Shown here in pieces: positions 13,293-22,621 of a stretch of 25,808 bases of DNA. The number at the start of each line of letters is the position of its first letter. The stretch's first letter is position 1. The position numbers and the translations under genes were made by a program. This stretch comes from CAZGMJ01 sp964526785 (GTDB taxonomy: Bacteria > Planctomycetota > Phycisphaerae > Sedimentisphaerales > Anaerobacaceae): assembly GCA_964526785.1 (NCBI GenBank), contig CAZGMJ010000072.1, forward strand, positions 1 through 25,808, in the 5' to 3' direction. The notes beneath the pieces are model-generated. The model was not told the origin of the DNA and ran no database searches. It was given only the letters and a program-made list of their open reading frames with translations.

Positions 13293-13889
13293 ATGGAGAA
13301 CACGGACAACAGCCTGATTGCCGCGCATTGCAGCGGCGACACGACGGCCTTCGCTGAGATCGTTCGGCGATACGGCGACGCCGTCCTGGGGTATCTGGTG
13401 CGCATGACTGCCGATAGAGAACAAGCTGAAGACCTTTTCCAGGAGACCTTTCGCAAGGTACACGAAAAGGCTCATACCTTTCGGGGCAACAGCTTCAAGA
13501 GCTGGCTTTTTACCATTGCGACCCGGGCGGCTATCGACAGCATTCGCCGGAGTCAGAGGCGGCGGACTGTTTCGCTCGATGCGCCTGTCGGCTGCACCGA
13601 CGGGCACTGCGATACGGCTGCTTCGATGACGGCGGTCGATAGTGCGGATTGCGATCCGCCCGTGCGGGTAATGGAAGCGGAGCAGAAGCAACTGGTGCGG
13701 GCGGCGGTGGAGGAACTGCCCGCCAGGCAGCGGGCGACGCTCGTACTGGCCTATTACGAGCAACTTACGTACGCGGAGGTGGCGAAAACGCTGGGATGCT
13801 CGACGGGGACCGTGAAAATGCAGATGTCCAGGGCGTTGCGGACGCTGGCCCGCAAGCTGCCTGAATTCGGCGGGGTGGGACAACAATGA
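13293..13889 (+). CDS. ECF-family RNA polymerase sigma factor
   Basis: A 198-residue sigma-70 family protein of ECF size. Region 2 is seen in AFAEIVRRYGDAVLGYLVRM and AEDLFQETF (about 20-53), with FKSWLFTIATRAAIDSIRR completing it (68-86). Region 4 has ELPARQRATLVLAYYEQ and a helix-turn-helix around LTYAEVAKTLGCSTGTVKMQ (about 140-185). ATG 13293 is chosen because MENTDNSL is a typical ECF start; an in-frame TTG at 13269 is the alternative. Its end overlaps the anti-sigma gene by ATGA, so the two are translationally coupled. It very likely directs transcription of this operon and perhaps others. Confidence 0.92.
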   Translation: MENTDNSLIAAHCSGDTTAFAEIVRRYGDAVLGYLVRMTADREQAEDLFQETFRKVHEKAHTFRGNSFKSWLFTIATRAAIDSIRRSQRRRTVSLDAPVGCTDGHCDTAASMTAVDSADCDPPVRVMEAEQKQLVRAAVEELPARQRATLVLAYYEQLTYAEVAKTLGCSTGTVKMQMSRALRTLARKLPEFGGVGQQ

Positions 13890-15751
13890 GACGACATCTA
13901 CAGGAACATGAACTCATAGACTACCAGTTCGAACTGGTCTCGGAAGCTCAACGGAGCGTATTTGCGGCGCATCTGGCCGAGTGCGAGCAGTGTCGGGGGC
14001 AACTTGAGGGCCTGCAACAGCGCTTTGCATCTCTCGATTTGCTCAAGGGCGAGATCCATGCGCCGGCGGATTTGATTTCGCGCACGGTGGAACAGGCGGC
14101 GCAATCCAAACGGCGGCGGGTCCTTCCATTCGGTCTGCCTGCCTGGGGCGGAGCGGTTGCGGCGGTGCTGGTGGTGGCGGCCATGCTGATGGTCAGCAAT
14201 CCGCAGAAGCCCATGGGCCAAGCGCCTGAGACGGAGGGCTTTTCAGGAGGCGGGGCGGGGCAGGCCAGACTTCATCCGACGGACGGGAGTTCTGAAGATG
14301 ACACTCTGTGGGCGCATCGTACCGGTGTCGAGACGGAAGATCCATCCCATCCGACGGCAATAGCCGCCGGCGGTTCTGCGGCAAAAGGGGTAATTGATGA
14401 GACGCCTCCTTTTGCACCGGCCAGTGCAATCGAACTGGTGACGCTGCCCAGACGGGACAACGTTCAGATTACGATTTACAACTCGGCGGATCTGACGCTG
14501 GTGCGCGAGCAGCGCAAGTTGACGCTCAAGCGGGGGTGGAACTGGCTGCAGTTTATGTGGGCCAATACGCTGATCGACCCGACGTCGCTGAGCCTCGAGC
14601 CGCAGGAGCAGAGGAAGAAAATCGATGTCCAGCAACTGGTGTTCCCACCGAGGCTGCGGGAGCTTGGCCGCTGGCTCATTCGTTCTGAGACCAGCGGTCA
14701 GATCCCGTTCGAGCTGACGTACTTCACGAGCGGGCTGTCGTGGCGGGCGTTTTATGTGGGGACGCTTTCAGAGGATGAGACGCAGATGGATTTGACCAGC
14801 TACGTGCGGGTTGCCAACCAGAGCGGCGAGGATTACGAAAACGCGCAGACGCGTCTGCTGGTCGGCAAGGTGCATCTGCTCGAGGAGATCGCGCAGTTGG
14901 CGCGGCGGGAGCATGCGTACGGCAGTCCGATTGGGCGACAGGATGACATAGAAGGATTGGCCGGGATGACATCAACAAGCCGATACGGTCTCGACGATTA
15001 TGATTGGCGGGACAGCAGCGGCGCGGTCGGAGGCGACACGCTCGCACTGGGGCAGTTCTTCGTCGACATGCAGCCGAAAGAGATCAGGAAGGAGGGGTTG
15101 AGCGAGTATTTTCTGTATACGATCGAGGGGACCGAGACCATAGCGAATCAATGGGGCAAGCGGCTGCAATCGTTCGAGGCCAACGACATCGAGGTCGAGA
15201 GCCTGTATAAATACGACGAGAGCCGCTATGGCGGGCGGACGATACGGTTTGTCAAGTTCGCCAATGACGATGAGCACAATCTGGGGGAGACGCCGATTCC
15301 CGACGGCAACGTGCGTATATACGGGCTGGCGGATTCGCAGGGGCATTTGACGTATGTCGGCGGGACGGATATCAAGTACATCCCGGTCGATGAGGAGGTG
15401 GAGCTGAATCTCGGGGCCGCGAGGCTGGTGGAGGTCGAGCCCAGGCTGATGGACTTTCGGACGGAGAATTATATGTTCGACGGAAACAAGGACGTTGCCG
15501 GCTGGGATGAAGTGCGGACGTGGCATATTGAAATAACCAATGCGCGGAGGCTGGACGTTAGCGTGGAGATCACGCGCGGTTTCGGGACGGCGTACTGGGA
15601 TCTGGATTTCGATGAGGCCGGCGTTGAATACGAGAAGTATGATGCGCAGAACGCGCGCTTTACGCTGGCGGCGCCCGGGCGAACGAGCCGGGTGCTGCGA
15701 TACGTTGTCAGGACGTATCACGGCCGGCGGGAGGATGCGCAGAATCAATAG
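13886..15751 (+). CDS. Membrane anti-sigma factor fused to a DUF4139-type outer domain
   Basis: A 621-residue protein. The N-terminus carries a ZAS-type zinc site, His8 and His29-x3-Cys33-x2-Cys36, the hallmark of anti-sigma factors that hold ECF sigma factors. A single membrane helix follows (about 88-104), then a low-complexity linker and, from about 180, a complete DUF4139-type region (IELVTLPRR, IYNSADLTLVRE, NTLIDPTSL, TSGLSWRAFY, NQSGEDYENA). Topology should be N-in, so this region faces the periplasm or exterior. The same region forms the whole mature part of the four secreted paralogs downstream. Between about 344 and 400 it has a variable insert. It overlaps the sigma gene by 4 bp. 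Role inferred: sensor that releases the sigma factor on a signal perceived by the DUF4139-type domain. Confidence 0.88.
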   Translation: MRRHLQEHELIDYQFELVSEAQRSVFAAHLAECEQCRGQLEGLQQRFASLDLLKGEIHAPADLISRTVEQAAQSKRRRVLPFGLPAWGGAVAAVLVVAAMLMVSNPQKPMGQAPETEGFSGGGAGQARLHPTDGSSEDDTLWAHRTGVETEDPSHPTAIAAGGSAAKGVIDETPPFAPASAIELVTLPRRDNVQITIYNSADLTLVREQRKLTLKRGWNWLQFMWANTLIDPTSLSLEPQEQRKKIDVQQLVFPPRLRELGRWLIRSETSGQIPFELTYFTSGLSWRAFYVGTLSEDETQMDLTSYVRVANQSGEDYENAQTRLLVGKVHLLEEIAQLARREHAYGSPIGRQDDIEGLAGMTSTSRYGLDDYDWRDSSGAVGGDTLALGQFFVDMQPKEIRKEGLSEYFLYTIEGTETIANQWGKRLQSFEANDIEVESLYKYDESRYGGRTIRFVKFANDDEHNLGETPIPDGNVRIYGLADSQGHLTYVGGTDIKYIPVDEEVELNLGAARLVEVEPRLMDFRTENYMFDGNKDVAGWDEVRTWHIEITNARRLDVSVEITRGFGTAYWDLDFDEAGVEYEKYDAQNARFTLAAPGRTSRVLRYVVRTYHGRREDAQNQ

Positions 15752-15774
15752 CGATGTTTATCAGGGGCGCGAAT

Positions 15775-17133
15775 ATGAAACGCGGACAGGTGATACTTCT
15801 GACGGTAATGACGCTCTGCGGGGCGAGCGAGGGCAAGATCGATCTGGTGACGCTGCCTTCGCGGCAGGCCGTGCAGTTGACGATCTACAACTCGGCCGAT
15901 CTGACGCTGGTTCGCGAGAGCCGGCCGCTGACGCTGCGGGAAGGCGGCAACGAGTTGCAGTTTTCGTGGGAGAATACGCTGATCGACCCGACGAGCCTGG
16001 CGATGATTCCGAAGGCGGATGCGGACAAGATCGAGATCGCGGATCTGACATATCCGGCAAGGGTGAAGAATCTGGGGCTATGGAACGTGCGGAGCGGCGT
16101 GTCGGGCAAGGTCCCGGTGGAGATCAGCTACCTGACCAGCGGGCTTTCGTGGCGGGCCTTTTATATGGGGACGTTGACGCAGGACGAAGAGCACATGCGA
16201 TTGCAGGCGTATGTCCGCGTGACCAATAATTCCGGCGAAGATTACGAAGACGCTCAGATTCGGCTTGTCGTCGGGAAGGTGCATATCCTCGATGAAATCG
16301 CGCAACTGGCGCGGCGAGAGCATCCGTATGGGCGGCCGGGAGCACAGGAGGCGGCCGGCCGTCAGTACTACGATAGGCTGAGCAGGGTGAAGAAACGGCT
16401 GGGGGAATTCGATGGGGACGGCATTGCACTCGACCCCAACGTGCCTGGAGCCGCCATCAAGAAGGAGGGGCTGAGCGAGTATTTTCTTTACACGATCGAG
16501 GGCCGGGACACTATTGCCACCGGATGGTCGAAGCGGCTGTTGAGTTTCGAGGTTGACGAAGTACCCGTAGTCCACCTGTACAAGTTCGAGCAGGAGCGGT
16601 ACGGCGGTGCGGCCGTGCGATTTCTGAGCTTTGCCAACGATGAGGAGCACGAACTGGGTGAGACGCCGATCCCGGGCGGACTGCTCAAGGTGTATCGGAC
16701 GACCGATGCCGGGAAGCACCTTTCTTATACGGGACAGTCGTCGTTCAAGTACATTCCGGTCCACGAGGATGTGGAGCTGAACCTCGGGGCGGTATCGGAC
16801 GTGATCGTCGAGCCGAAGCTGTTGGATTACAGGACGGAGAATTACCGGTTCGACCGCAACAATGATATCGCCGGCTGGGATGAAGTGCGGACTTTTCACG
16901 TGGAGGTGCGGAACACGCGCGAGTTGCCCGTCAGGGTGGAAATCAAGCGCAACTTCAACACGCAATACTGGAATATCAGGAACCGCGGCGATTTTGGCCA
17001 TTTCGAGAAGGAAGACCTCGATACCGTCAAGTACACGGTCGAGCTTGAGCCGAGATCGGAGAGGCAGTTCGAGTACATTCTGAGGACTTATCACGGTACG
17101 AGGACAGGAGACTGGAGAGGCACGTCCGGATGA
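15775..17133 (+). CDS. Secreted DUF4139-type protein (paralog 2, type B)
   Basis: A 452-residue exported protein: signal peptide MKRGQVILLTVMTLCGASEG followed directly by KIDLVTLPSR. It has the family landmarks IYNSADLTLVRES, SWENTLIDPTSLAMIP, EISYLTSGLSWRAFYMGTL, TNNSGEDYEDAQ and KKEGLSEYFLYTIEG. It belongs with the genes at 17157 and 22622 (type B: WENTLIDPTSLAM or close variant, LYKFEQERYG, GGLLKVYR) rather than with type A (anti-sigma and 18506). A variable insert of about 45 residues lies before the KKEGLSEYF block. ATG 15775 has AGGGG upstream; an in-frame ATG at 15754 is possible. The molecular function of DUF4139 is not established; a beta-rich envelope protein is likely. Confidence 0.85.
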   Translation: MKRGQVILLTVMTLCGASEGKIDLVTLPSRQAVQLTIYNSADLTLVRESRPLTLREGGNELQFSWENTLIDPTSLAMIPKADADKIEIADLTYPARVKNLGLWNVRSGVSGKVPVEISYLTSGLSWRAFYMGTLTQDEEHMRLQAYVRVTNNSGEDYEDAQIRLVVGKVHILDEIAQLARREHPYGRPGAQEAAGRQYYDRLSRVKKRLGEFDGDGIALDPNVPGAAIKKEGLSEYFLYTIEGRDTIATGWSKRLLSFEVDEVPVVHLYKFEQERYGGAAVRFLSFANDEEHELGETPIPGGLLKVYRTTDAGKHLSYTGQSSFKYIPVHEDVELNLGAVSDVIVEPKLLDYRTENYRFDRNNDIAGWDEVRTFHVEVRNTRELPVRVEIKRNFNTQYWNIRNRGDFGHFEKEDLDTVKYTVELEPRSERQFEYILRTYHGTRTGDWRGTSG

Positions 17134-17156
17134 GCCACTTACATGAGGACAAGACG

Positions 17157-18509
17157 ATGAGACGCCTACTACTATGCTTGACGATTATTGCATTTGCGAC
17201 CGGGGCTTACGGCAAGGTCGATCTGGTTACGCTTTCGGACCGGGATACGGTTCAGCTTACGATCTATAACTCCGCGGATTTGACGCTCATTCGCGAAAGC
17301 AGGTATCTTACGCTCAAAGAGGGGTGGAACGAACTGCAGTTCTCCTGGGCCAATACGCTGATCGACCCGACGAGCCTGGCGATGATTCCCAAGGCGCATG
17401 CCGGCAGGATCGATATCGCGGATCTGACGTATCCGCCGCGGGTGCAGAATCTGGGGTTGTGGAACGTGCGGAGCGAGATGTCCGGCGAAGTTCCGGTGGA
17501 GATTACGTATCTGACGAGCGGACTGACGTGGCGAGCGTTCTATATGGGTACGCTGAGCGGAGACGAGAAGATCATGCGGCTTGAGGGTTACGTGCGGGTG
17601 ACGAACAACTCGGGGGAGGATTACGAGGATGCCCAGATCCGGATGATTGTGGGCAAGGTACATCTTCTGGACCGGATCGCGGAGCTGGCGCGGCGGCAGT
17701 ATCCGTACGAGCGGCCGGGGCAGCCGCATCCAAGCTCACGCAGTTCCACGAGACACAGGGCTCTTGCGGTGGACAAAGAGGCCAAAGCGACAGTGAATTA
17801 TCTGTTTTCGACGCTTGCCAAGGAGCCGGAGATCAAGAAGGAGGGGCTGAGCGAGTACTTCCTCTATACGATCGACCGCAAGGACACGGTCGCGAACGGC
17901 TGGTCGAAGCGGCTGCTGAGTTTCGAGGCGGATGATGTACCGGTGGTGAATCTATATAAGTTCGAGCAGGAGCGATACGGCAATGCGGCAGTGCGATTTC
18001 TGAGCTTCCGGAACGACACAGAACACAAGTTGGGCGAGACTCCGATTCCCGGCGGATTGCTCAAGGTTTACCGCTCGGTCGATGCGGCCAACCATCTGTC
18101 GTATACGGGGCAGTCGTCCTTCAAGTACATCCCGGTCAACGAGGATGTGGAACTGAATCTGGGCGCGGCGGCGGATGTGATCGTTGAGCCGACGCTGATG
18201 GAACGGGCCACCGAGAATTACCGATTCGACAGGGTGCACAATATCGCCGGCTGGGACGACGTGCAGACGCACGTAATTGACGTGCGGAACACCCGCGCGA
18301 TTCCGATCCGGGTCGAGATCAAGCGGAATTTCGACACACAGTACTGGACGCTCAAGAACATGGGCGACTTCGGCCAATTCGAGCGGGAGGATCTGGATAC
18401 GGTGAAGTACACGCTCGACGTGGCGCCGCAATCAAAACGGCGATTCGAGTACACTGTACGGCTCTACAGAGGAAGCAGAGAGGACGACTGGAGGAAGATA
18501 CAGCCATGA
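17157..18509 (+). CDS. Secreted DUF4139-type protein (paralog 3, type B)
   Basis: A 450-residue exported protein with signal peptide MRRLLLCLTIIAFATGAYG before KVDLVTL. The same blocks as its neighbours are present: IYNSADLTLIRES, ANTLIDPTSLAMIP, TYLTSGLTWRAFYMGTL, NNSGEDYEDAQ, KKEGLSEYFLYTI, LYKFEQERYG, GGLLKVYR. The variable insert is rich in Ser, Arg and Lys. An in-frame ATG at 17130 overlaps the preceding stop as ATGA, so coupled re-initiation is possible, but ATG 17157 has a GAGGA upstream and begins the signal peptide. It is followed by another overlapping paralog gene. Confidence 0.85.
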   Translation: MRRLLLCLTIIAFATGAYGKVDLVTLSDRDTVQLTIYNSADLTLIRESRYLTLKEGWNELQFSWANTLIDPTSLAMIPKAHAGRIDIADLTYPPRVQNLGLWNVRSEMSGEVPVEITYLTSGLTWRAFYMGTLSGDEKIMRLEGYVRVTNNSGEDYEDAQIRMIVGKVHLLDRIAELARRQYPYERPGQPHPSSRSSTRHRALAVDKEAKATVNYLFSTLAKEPEIKKEGLSEYFLYTIDRKDTVANGWSKRLLSFEADDVPVVNLYKFEQERYGNAAVRFLSFRNDTEHKLGETPIPGGLLKVYRSVDAANHLSYTGQSSFKYIPVNEDVELNLGAAADVIVEPTLMERATENYRFDRVHNIAGWDDVQTHVIDVRNTRAIPIRVEIKRNFDTQYWTLKNMGDFGQFEREDLDTVKYTLDVAPQSKRRFEYTVRLYRGSREDDWRKIQP

Positions 18510-19921
18510 ATCTGAGGAACGATGCAATGCAAACCTTCGCTGTCGGGCTGATGTTGGCGCTGCTTTGCGGGCCTGCGGCGGGCAAGATCGATCTGGTGAC
18601 GCTGCCGGAAAGGGATGCGTCGCAACTGACGATTTACAACTCGGCGGACCTGACGCTCGTTCGCGAGCAGCGGAATCTGACGCTCAAGAAGGGCTATAAC
18701 TGGCTGCAACTGTCGTGGGCCAATACGCTGATCGACCCGACGTCGCTGAGTCTTGTGCCGAGCGAGCGGGCGGGCGAGATCGAAGTTCGCCAACTGCTCT
18801 TTCCGGCCCGGACGCGACAGGTCGGCCAGTGGCTGATTTATTCACAGATTGCGGGCAGGGTCGCGTTTGAGGTTACGTATTTCACCAGCGGACTGTCGTG
18901 GCGGGCCTTCTATATGGGGACGCTGTCGAGAGACGAGGAAAGGATGGACTTGACGGCATACGTTCGCGTGGCCAATCAGTCAGGCGAGGACTACGAAGAT
19001 GCCCGGACGCGGCTGATCGTGGGCAAGGTGCATATGCTCGACAAGATTGCGGATTTGGCCCGGCGGGAGCATCCGTACGGCAGTCCCGTGGCAATGCCGA
19101 AAGGCGTCGGATATGGCGGCGGAGGATTTCGAGGCGGAAGAGTGACGAATGGCACGTGGGGCATGGGAATGATGGGCGGCATGGGCGGCGGATCGCGGGC
19201 GGATCTTGCGTTCGAAGCGTTGCAACCCAAACAGATCAAGAAGGAAGGGCTGAGCGAGTATTTTCTTTATACCATCGACGGCACTGAGACGATACCGAAT
19301 GAGTGGGCCAAACGGCTGCGATCGTTCGATGCTTGCGATATCGAAGTCGAGAGTCTCTACAAATACGACGAGGGTCGCTACGGCAATCAGACGGTTCGTT
19401 TCGTCAAGTTCGCCAATGACGAGGAGCACAACCTGGGCGAGACGCCGCTGCCCGACGGCGATATGCGGATTTACGGCCTGGCCGACGCACAAGGCCACCT
19501 CTCATACGTGGGGGGGACCAGCGTGAAATACATCCCCGTCGATGAAGAGGTCGAGTTGAATCTCGGGACGGCCAGACTGGTGCAGGTCGAGCCCAAACTT
19601 ATGGACTACAGAACCGAGAATATCCGCTTCGACGACAACGGGAACATCTACGGCTGGGATGAAGTGCGTAACTGGCGTATGGAAATCACCAACACGCGGA
19701 GGCTGCCGGTAGAGATTGAGATCACACGCGGTTTCGGCACTTCGTACTGGGATCTGCAGGTGGTCGATCCGGCTTCGACGCTACAGGGGATGGTGCAATA
19801 CAAGAAGCACGATGCCGTACGAGGGCGGTTTACGCTGACCGTGTCCGCCAGGTCGAAGCAGACGTTCGGGTACGTGATTCGGACATATCACGGCATCAGG
19901 CAGGATGAATCTCGACAGTGA
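18506..19921 (+). CDS. Secreted DUF4139-type protein (paralog 4, type A) with Gly/Met-rich insert
   Basis: A 471-residue exported protein with a signal peptide in the first 27 residues before KIDLVTLPERD. It shares type A features with the anti-sigma fusion: YNWLQ, TSLSL, WLIYS, NQSGEDYEDA, VESLYKYDE-RYG, VRFVKFANDEEHNLGE, EITRGFGTSYWDL. The variable insert (about residues 192-235) is strikingly Gly/Met-rich (GGGGFRGGR, then GMGMMGGMGGG), unlike any other copy. The start ATG 18506 overlaps the previous stop as ATGA; ATG 18527 has a better SD but would remove the only basic residue before the hydrophobic core. Confidence 0.85.
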   Translation: MNLRNDAMQTFAVGLMLALLCGPAAGKIDLVTLPERDASQLTIYNSADLTLVREQRNLTLKKGYNWLQLSWANTLIDPTSLSLVPSERAGEIEVRQLLFPARTRQVGQWLIYSQIAGRVAFEVTYFTSGLSWRAFYMGTLSRDEERMDLTAYVRVANQSGEDYEDARTRLIVGKVHMLDKIADLARREHPYGSPVAMPKGVGYGGGGFRGGRVTNGTWGMGMMGGMGGGSRADLAFEALQPKQIKKEGLSEYFLYTIDGTETIPNEWAKRLRSFDACDIEVESLYKYDEGRYGNQTVRFVKFANDEEHNLGETPLPDGDMRIYGLADAQGHLSYVGGTSVKYIPVDEEVELNLGTARLVQVEPKLMDYRTENIRFDDNGNIYGWDEVRNWRMEITNTRRLPVEIEITRGFGTSYWDLQVVDPASTLQGMVQYKKHDAVRGRFTLTVSARSKQTFGYVIRTYHGIRQDESRQ

Positions 19922-19944
19922 AGAAGCCCAAGGGAGATATAGAA

Positions 19945-21384
19945 ATGTGCTGCAAAAGAACCAAGCATATTCTTCTGGCCTGCTGGCTGATCACGGTGCC
20001 GGCCTCGGCGGCTTTCGGTCTGATTACGGGCAGTCATGGGAACGACCCCATTCGGGAACGCGGGTTGCCTGAGGGTTCGGCGGCTGTAGCGAATCTGAAG
20101 CAGAGGCTGGGCTACTGGGTCGGTCCGCCGTTCGGCGGCGGGGAGTATCACTTCGAGTATCGCAGCGAGAATACGCAGCAGTTCAATGCGGCTCTGGCAG
20201 TGTTCGCACAGGTTGATGCCGGCAGGCTGGAGTTGGTGGTTCACAACGGCCCGTATTACAGCTTCTGGCTCAGGGACAACGACGAGCACCTCGAGCAGGA
20301 GGGCAACCGTATAGACTGGTCATTTACCGTCTGGAACGCCGAGAACTGGAAGCGATTATACAACGATCCGAACAGCTACTTTCTGGCGGACCATCCGAAT
20401 TACCACAAGCCAGTGGCGCCGCCCCGCATCGATCTTTACATCACGCGCGGCGGGTCGATCAACTGGGACGATGTGAAGGTGCCGGCAAACGTCGCCGTTA
20501 TCGACCGGCGGCCCGGTTCGATTGGGCCGGAGTACGCGGGCAAGGGCCTGGTTGACGGGAAAGTCCTCGATATGGAGACGGGCGAACCGATTGCGGGCGC
20601 GGAGGTCAGCCTGGTGCGGCGCGACGGGCGGGATCAGTACACGGAAGTCATGGGATGCAGGACGGACGCAGAGGGCTTTTGCCGAATGTCAGGCGTTGCG
20701 ACCGGCTACTACTACATCCGCATCCGTGCGGACGGATACGCACCGAGGCAGCAGGGCGGGTACGACAATAAGCGGCCTGAATACCATACATTCGAAACAT
20801 CACTGGCGAAGGCAACGCTCGCACGGGGAGTTGTCGTTGACCAGGGGGGCAACCCGATGATGGGTTTGACGGTAGAGGCGTGCGACATCGTTGCGGCGGA
20901 TGGATTCGGCTACCGCGTCGTTGGTGAAACCGCCGGCGTAACGGATGCACTGGGCTGGTTTACCATAGCGCCGCTACCCGGGGGACAGATGCGGCTGAGG
21001 ATCGCCGGGCGGGAATTTCATTCGAAGCAAGCTGTTTTGAAGCGGTACGATGTCCTGTCCGATGACATCAACCTGGTCGTTACGGGGACGGGGATCGTAC
21101 GCGGCAAAGTTGTGGACGCCGCCGGCAACACGCCCGCGGGCGAGATCATTCTTGAGCTGGACGTTGCGGGCGACAGGACCGTCGGCACATGGGGCTATTC
21201 GGGAAAGGTGAAAAGCGACGGGAGGTTCGAGATCAAGGGCATCCCGCCGGGCGAGTACGTGATCACGACCAGGCCCAATCCGTCCCGGACCACATATCAG
21301 CCCAACAGGATGCCCATTAACGTAGAGGGGGGCAGGGAATACGAAATCGAAGTGAAGTACACAGAACCGAAATGGAAGAGATGA
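19945..21384 (+). CDS. Secreted protein with carboxypeptidase-regulatory-like repeats
   Basis: A 479-residue exported protein: signal peptide MCCKRTKHILLACWLITVPA with cleavage near AAFG. The N-terminal half (to about 185) is rich in aromatic residues and unrecognised. Then three carboxypeptidase-regulatory-like (transthyretin-like) beta domains follow, marked by VDGKVLDMETGEPIAGAEVS with YYIRIRADGY, by ARGVVVDQGGNPMMG with LGWFTIAPLPGG, and by VRGKVVDAAGNTPAG with DGRFEIKGIPPGEYVI. Such domains serve as adhesion or structural modules on surface proteins. The start is ATG 19945 with GGGAG upstream; a GTG at 19918 overlapping the previous gene is the alternative. It probably acts with the DUF4139-type proteins at the cell envelope. 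Confidence 0.85.
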   Translation: MCCKRTKHILLACWLITVPASAAFGLITGSHGNDPIRERGLPEGSAAVANLKQRLGYWVGPPFGGGEYHFEYRSENTQQFNAALAVFAQVDAGRLELVVHNGPYYSFWLRDNDEHLEQEGNRIDWSFTVWNAENWKRLYNDPNSYFLADHPNYHKPVAPPRIDLYITRGGSINWDDVKVPANVAVIDRRPGSIGPEYAGKGLVDGKVLDMETGEPIAGAEVSLVRRDGRDQYTEVMGCRTDAEGFCRMSGVATGYYYIRIRADGYAPRQQGGYDNKRPEYHTFETSLAKATLARGVVVDQGGNPMMGLTVEACDIVAADGFGYRVVGETAGVTDALGWFTIAPLPGGQMRLRIAGREFHSKQAVLKRYDVLSDDINLVVTGTGIVRGKVVDAAGNTPAGEIILELDVAGDRTVGTWGYSGKVKSDGRFEIKGIPPGEYVITTRPNPSRTTYQPNRMPINVEGGREYEIEVKYTEPKWKR

Positions 21385-21421
21385 TCAGAGAATCAACACG
21401 TATTTGAAAGGAGACCGACCT

Positions 21422-22576
21422 ATGAACCGCAAGACAAGAACCATCATTACGATTGCGCTGCTGCTGGCGTGCAGCACCGTCGCACAGGCAAGGATCAAGC
21501 TTGTGGCCCTGCCCGAACGCGGGGACACGATGATTCGACTGGACAACCCGCAATGGACGCTGATCGAGGAAGAGCGGGTTCTGACCCTGCAGAAGGGTCT
21601 TAACAAGGTGGATTTTTCATGGAAGGGCGTGAGCATCGATATGGACTCGATTCGCCTGACCGTGCTGGATCACCCTGAGCAGGTGAGATTGCTGAGCGTG
21701 AGCTATCCGCCGAATGAGGCGGCGCTGGTGTGGGACATTGCCAGCGCGGGCAACTACGCCGAGAAGGTTCGGATCAGTTACCTGCTCCGGAACATCGACA
21801 GGCTGGTGACGTACAAAGCAATCGCCGACAAGCGGGAGACGTACGTGGACCTCAAGAGCTACCTGGTCCTGCGGAACTTCTCGGGCGAGGATTTCGACAA
21901 GGCGCGGGTCCTGCTCGATTACGGCGATTCGTATCAGGGCGGCATCGATCATGAGGAGACCAAGCAGGTGCTGTTCCTCGAGTCCGAGAAGGTGCCGATC
22001 ACGAAGGTGTGGCAATTCGACGCGGCGAAACTGCCGTGGGATCCGGAGCAGCTCGAGAACAAGAACGTGGGCATTCCGGTCAGTTATCGCATTGTCAACA
22101 GCAAGCAGAGCGGACTGGGCGAGTACGCGTTGTGGGGCGGCAAGGCGCGGCTGTTCCAGGACGACGGTCAGAAGAGCACGATCTTTCTGGGCGAGGATGT
22201 CAGCGGACTGGTGCCCGTCGGCGAGAAGATGGAGCTGTATATCGGCGACAGCCGGGATATTGTGGTAACGCAGCGCAAGATGCGCAACGAGCAGATCAAC
22301 AAGCGGTATAACCACGATACCAGGCCCAAGCTCGTACTGTACGATACGAACGAACTGATTACCGCCAAGATCGAGAACTTCAAGGACTCGCCCGCGGTAC
22401 TGACGATGATACAGCACATTCCGGGGCAGTGGGACATGGAGAGTTGCAACTTCGAGTACACGAAGAAGAACGCCAACACGCTGGAGTTTGAGATTACGCT
22501 GCCGGCGCGGACCGAGGACGGCCCGGCGGTCAAGGAACTGAAGATGCACTACCATCGTCGCAATATCCGGCCGTGA
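21422..22576 (+). CDS. Secreted divergent DUF4139-like protein
   Basis: A 384-residue exported protein with signal peptide MNRKTRTIITIALLLACSTVAQA followed by RIKLVALPERGDTMIRLDN. It keeps the pattern of the cluster (KLVALP, a WTLIEEERVLTLQKG block, FSWKGVSIDMDSI, ISYLLRNIDRLVTYKA, NFSGEDF) but lacks the YNSADLTLV and TSGLSWRAFY blocks and the large variable insert. It is likely an older, diverged member of the same superfamily. ATG 21422 has AAAGGAG at good spacing; the in-frame ATG at 21404 is weaker. Function unknown. Confidence 0.78.
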   Translation: MNRKTRTIITIALLLACSTVAQARIKLVALPERGDTMIRLDNPQWTLIEEERVLTLQKGLNKVDFSWKGVSIDMDSIRLTVLDHPEQVRLLSVSYPPNEAALVWDIASAGNYAEKVRISYLLRNIDRLVTYKAIADKRETYVDLKSYLVLRNFSGEDFDKARVLLDYGDSYQGGIDHEETKQVLFLESEKVPITKVWQFDAAKLPWDPEQLENKNVGIPVSYRIVNSKQSGLGEYALWGGKARLFQDDGQKSTIFLGEDVSGLVPVGEKMELYIGDSRDIVVTQRKMRNEQINKRYNHDTRPKLVLYDTNELITAKIENFKDSPAVLTMIQHIPGQWDMESCNFEYTKKNANTLEFEITLPARTEDGPAVKELKMHYHRRNIRP

Positions 22577-22621
22577 CGCAGGTATGACAATGTGGCGTTT
22601 TGTAATTGAAGGAGCAGTACC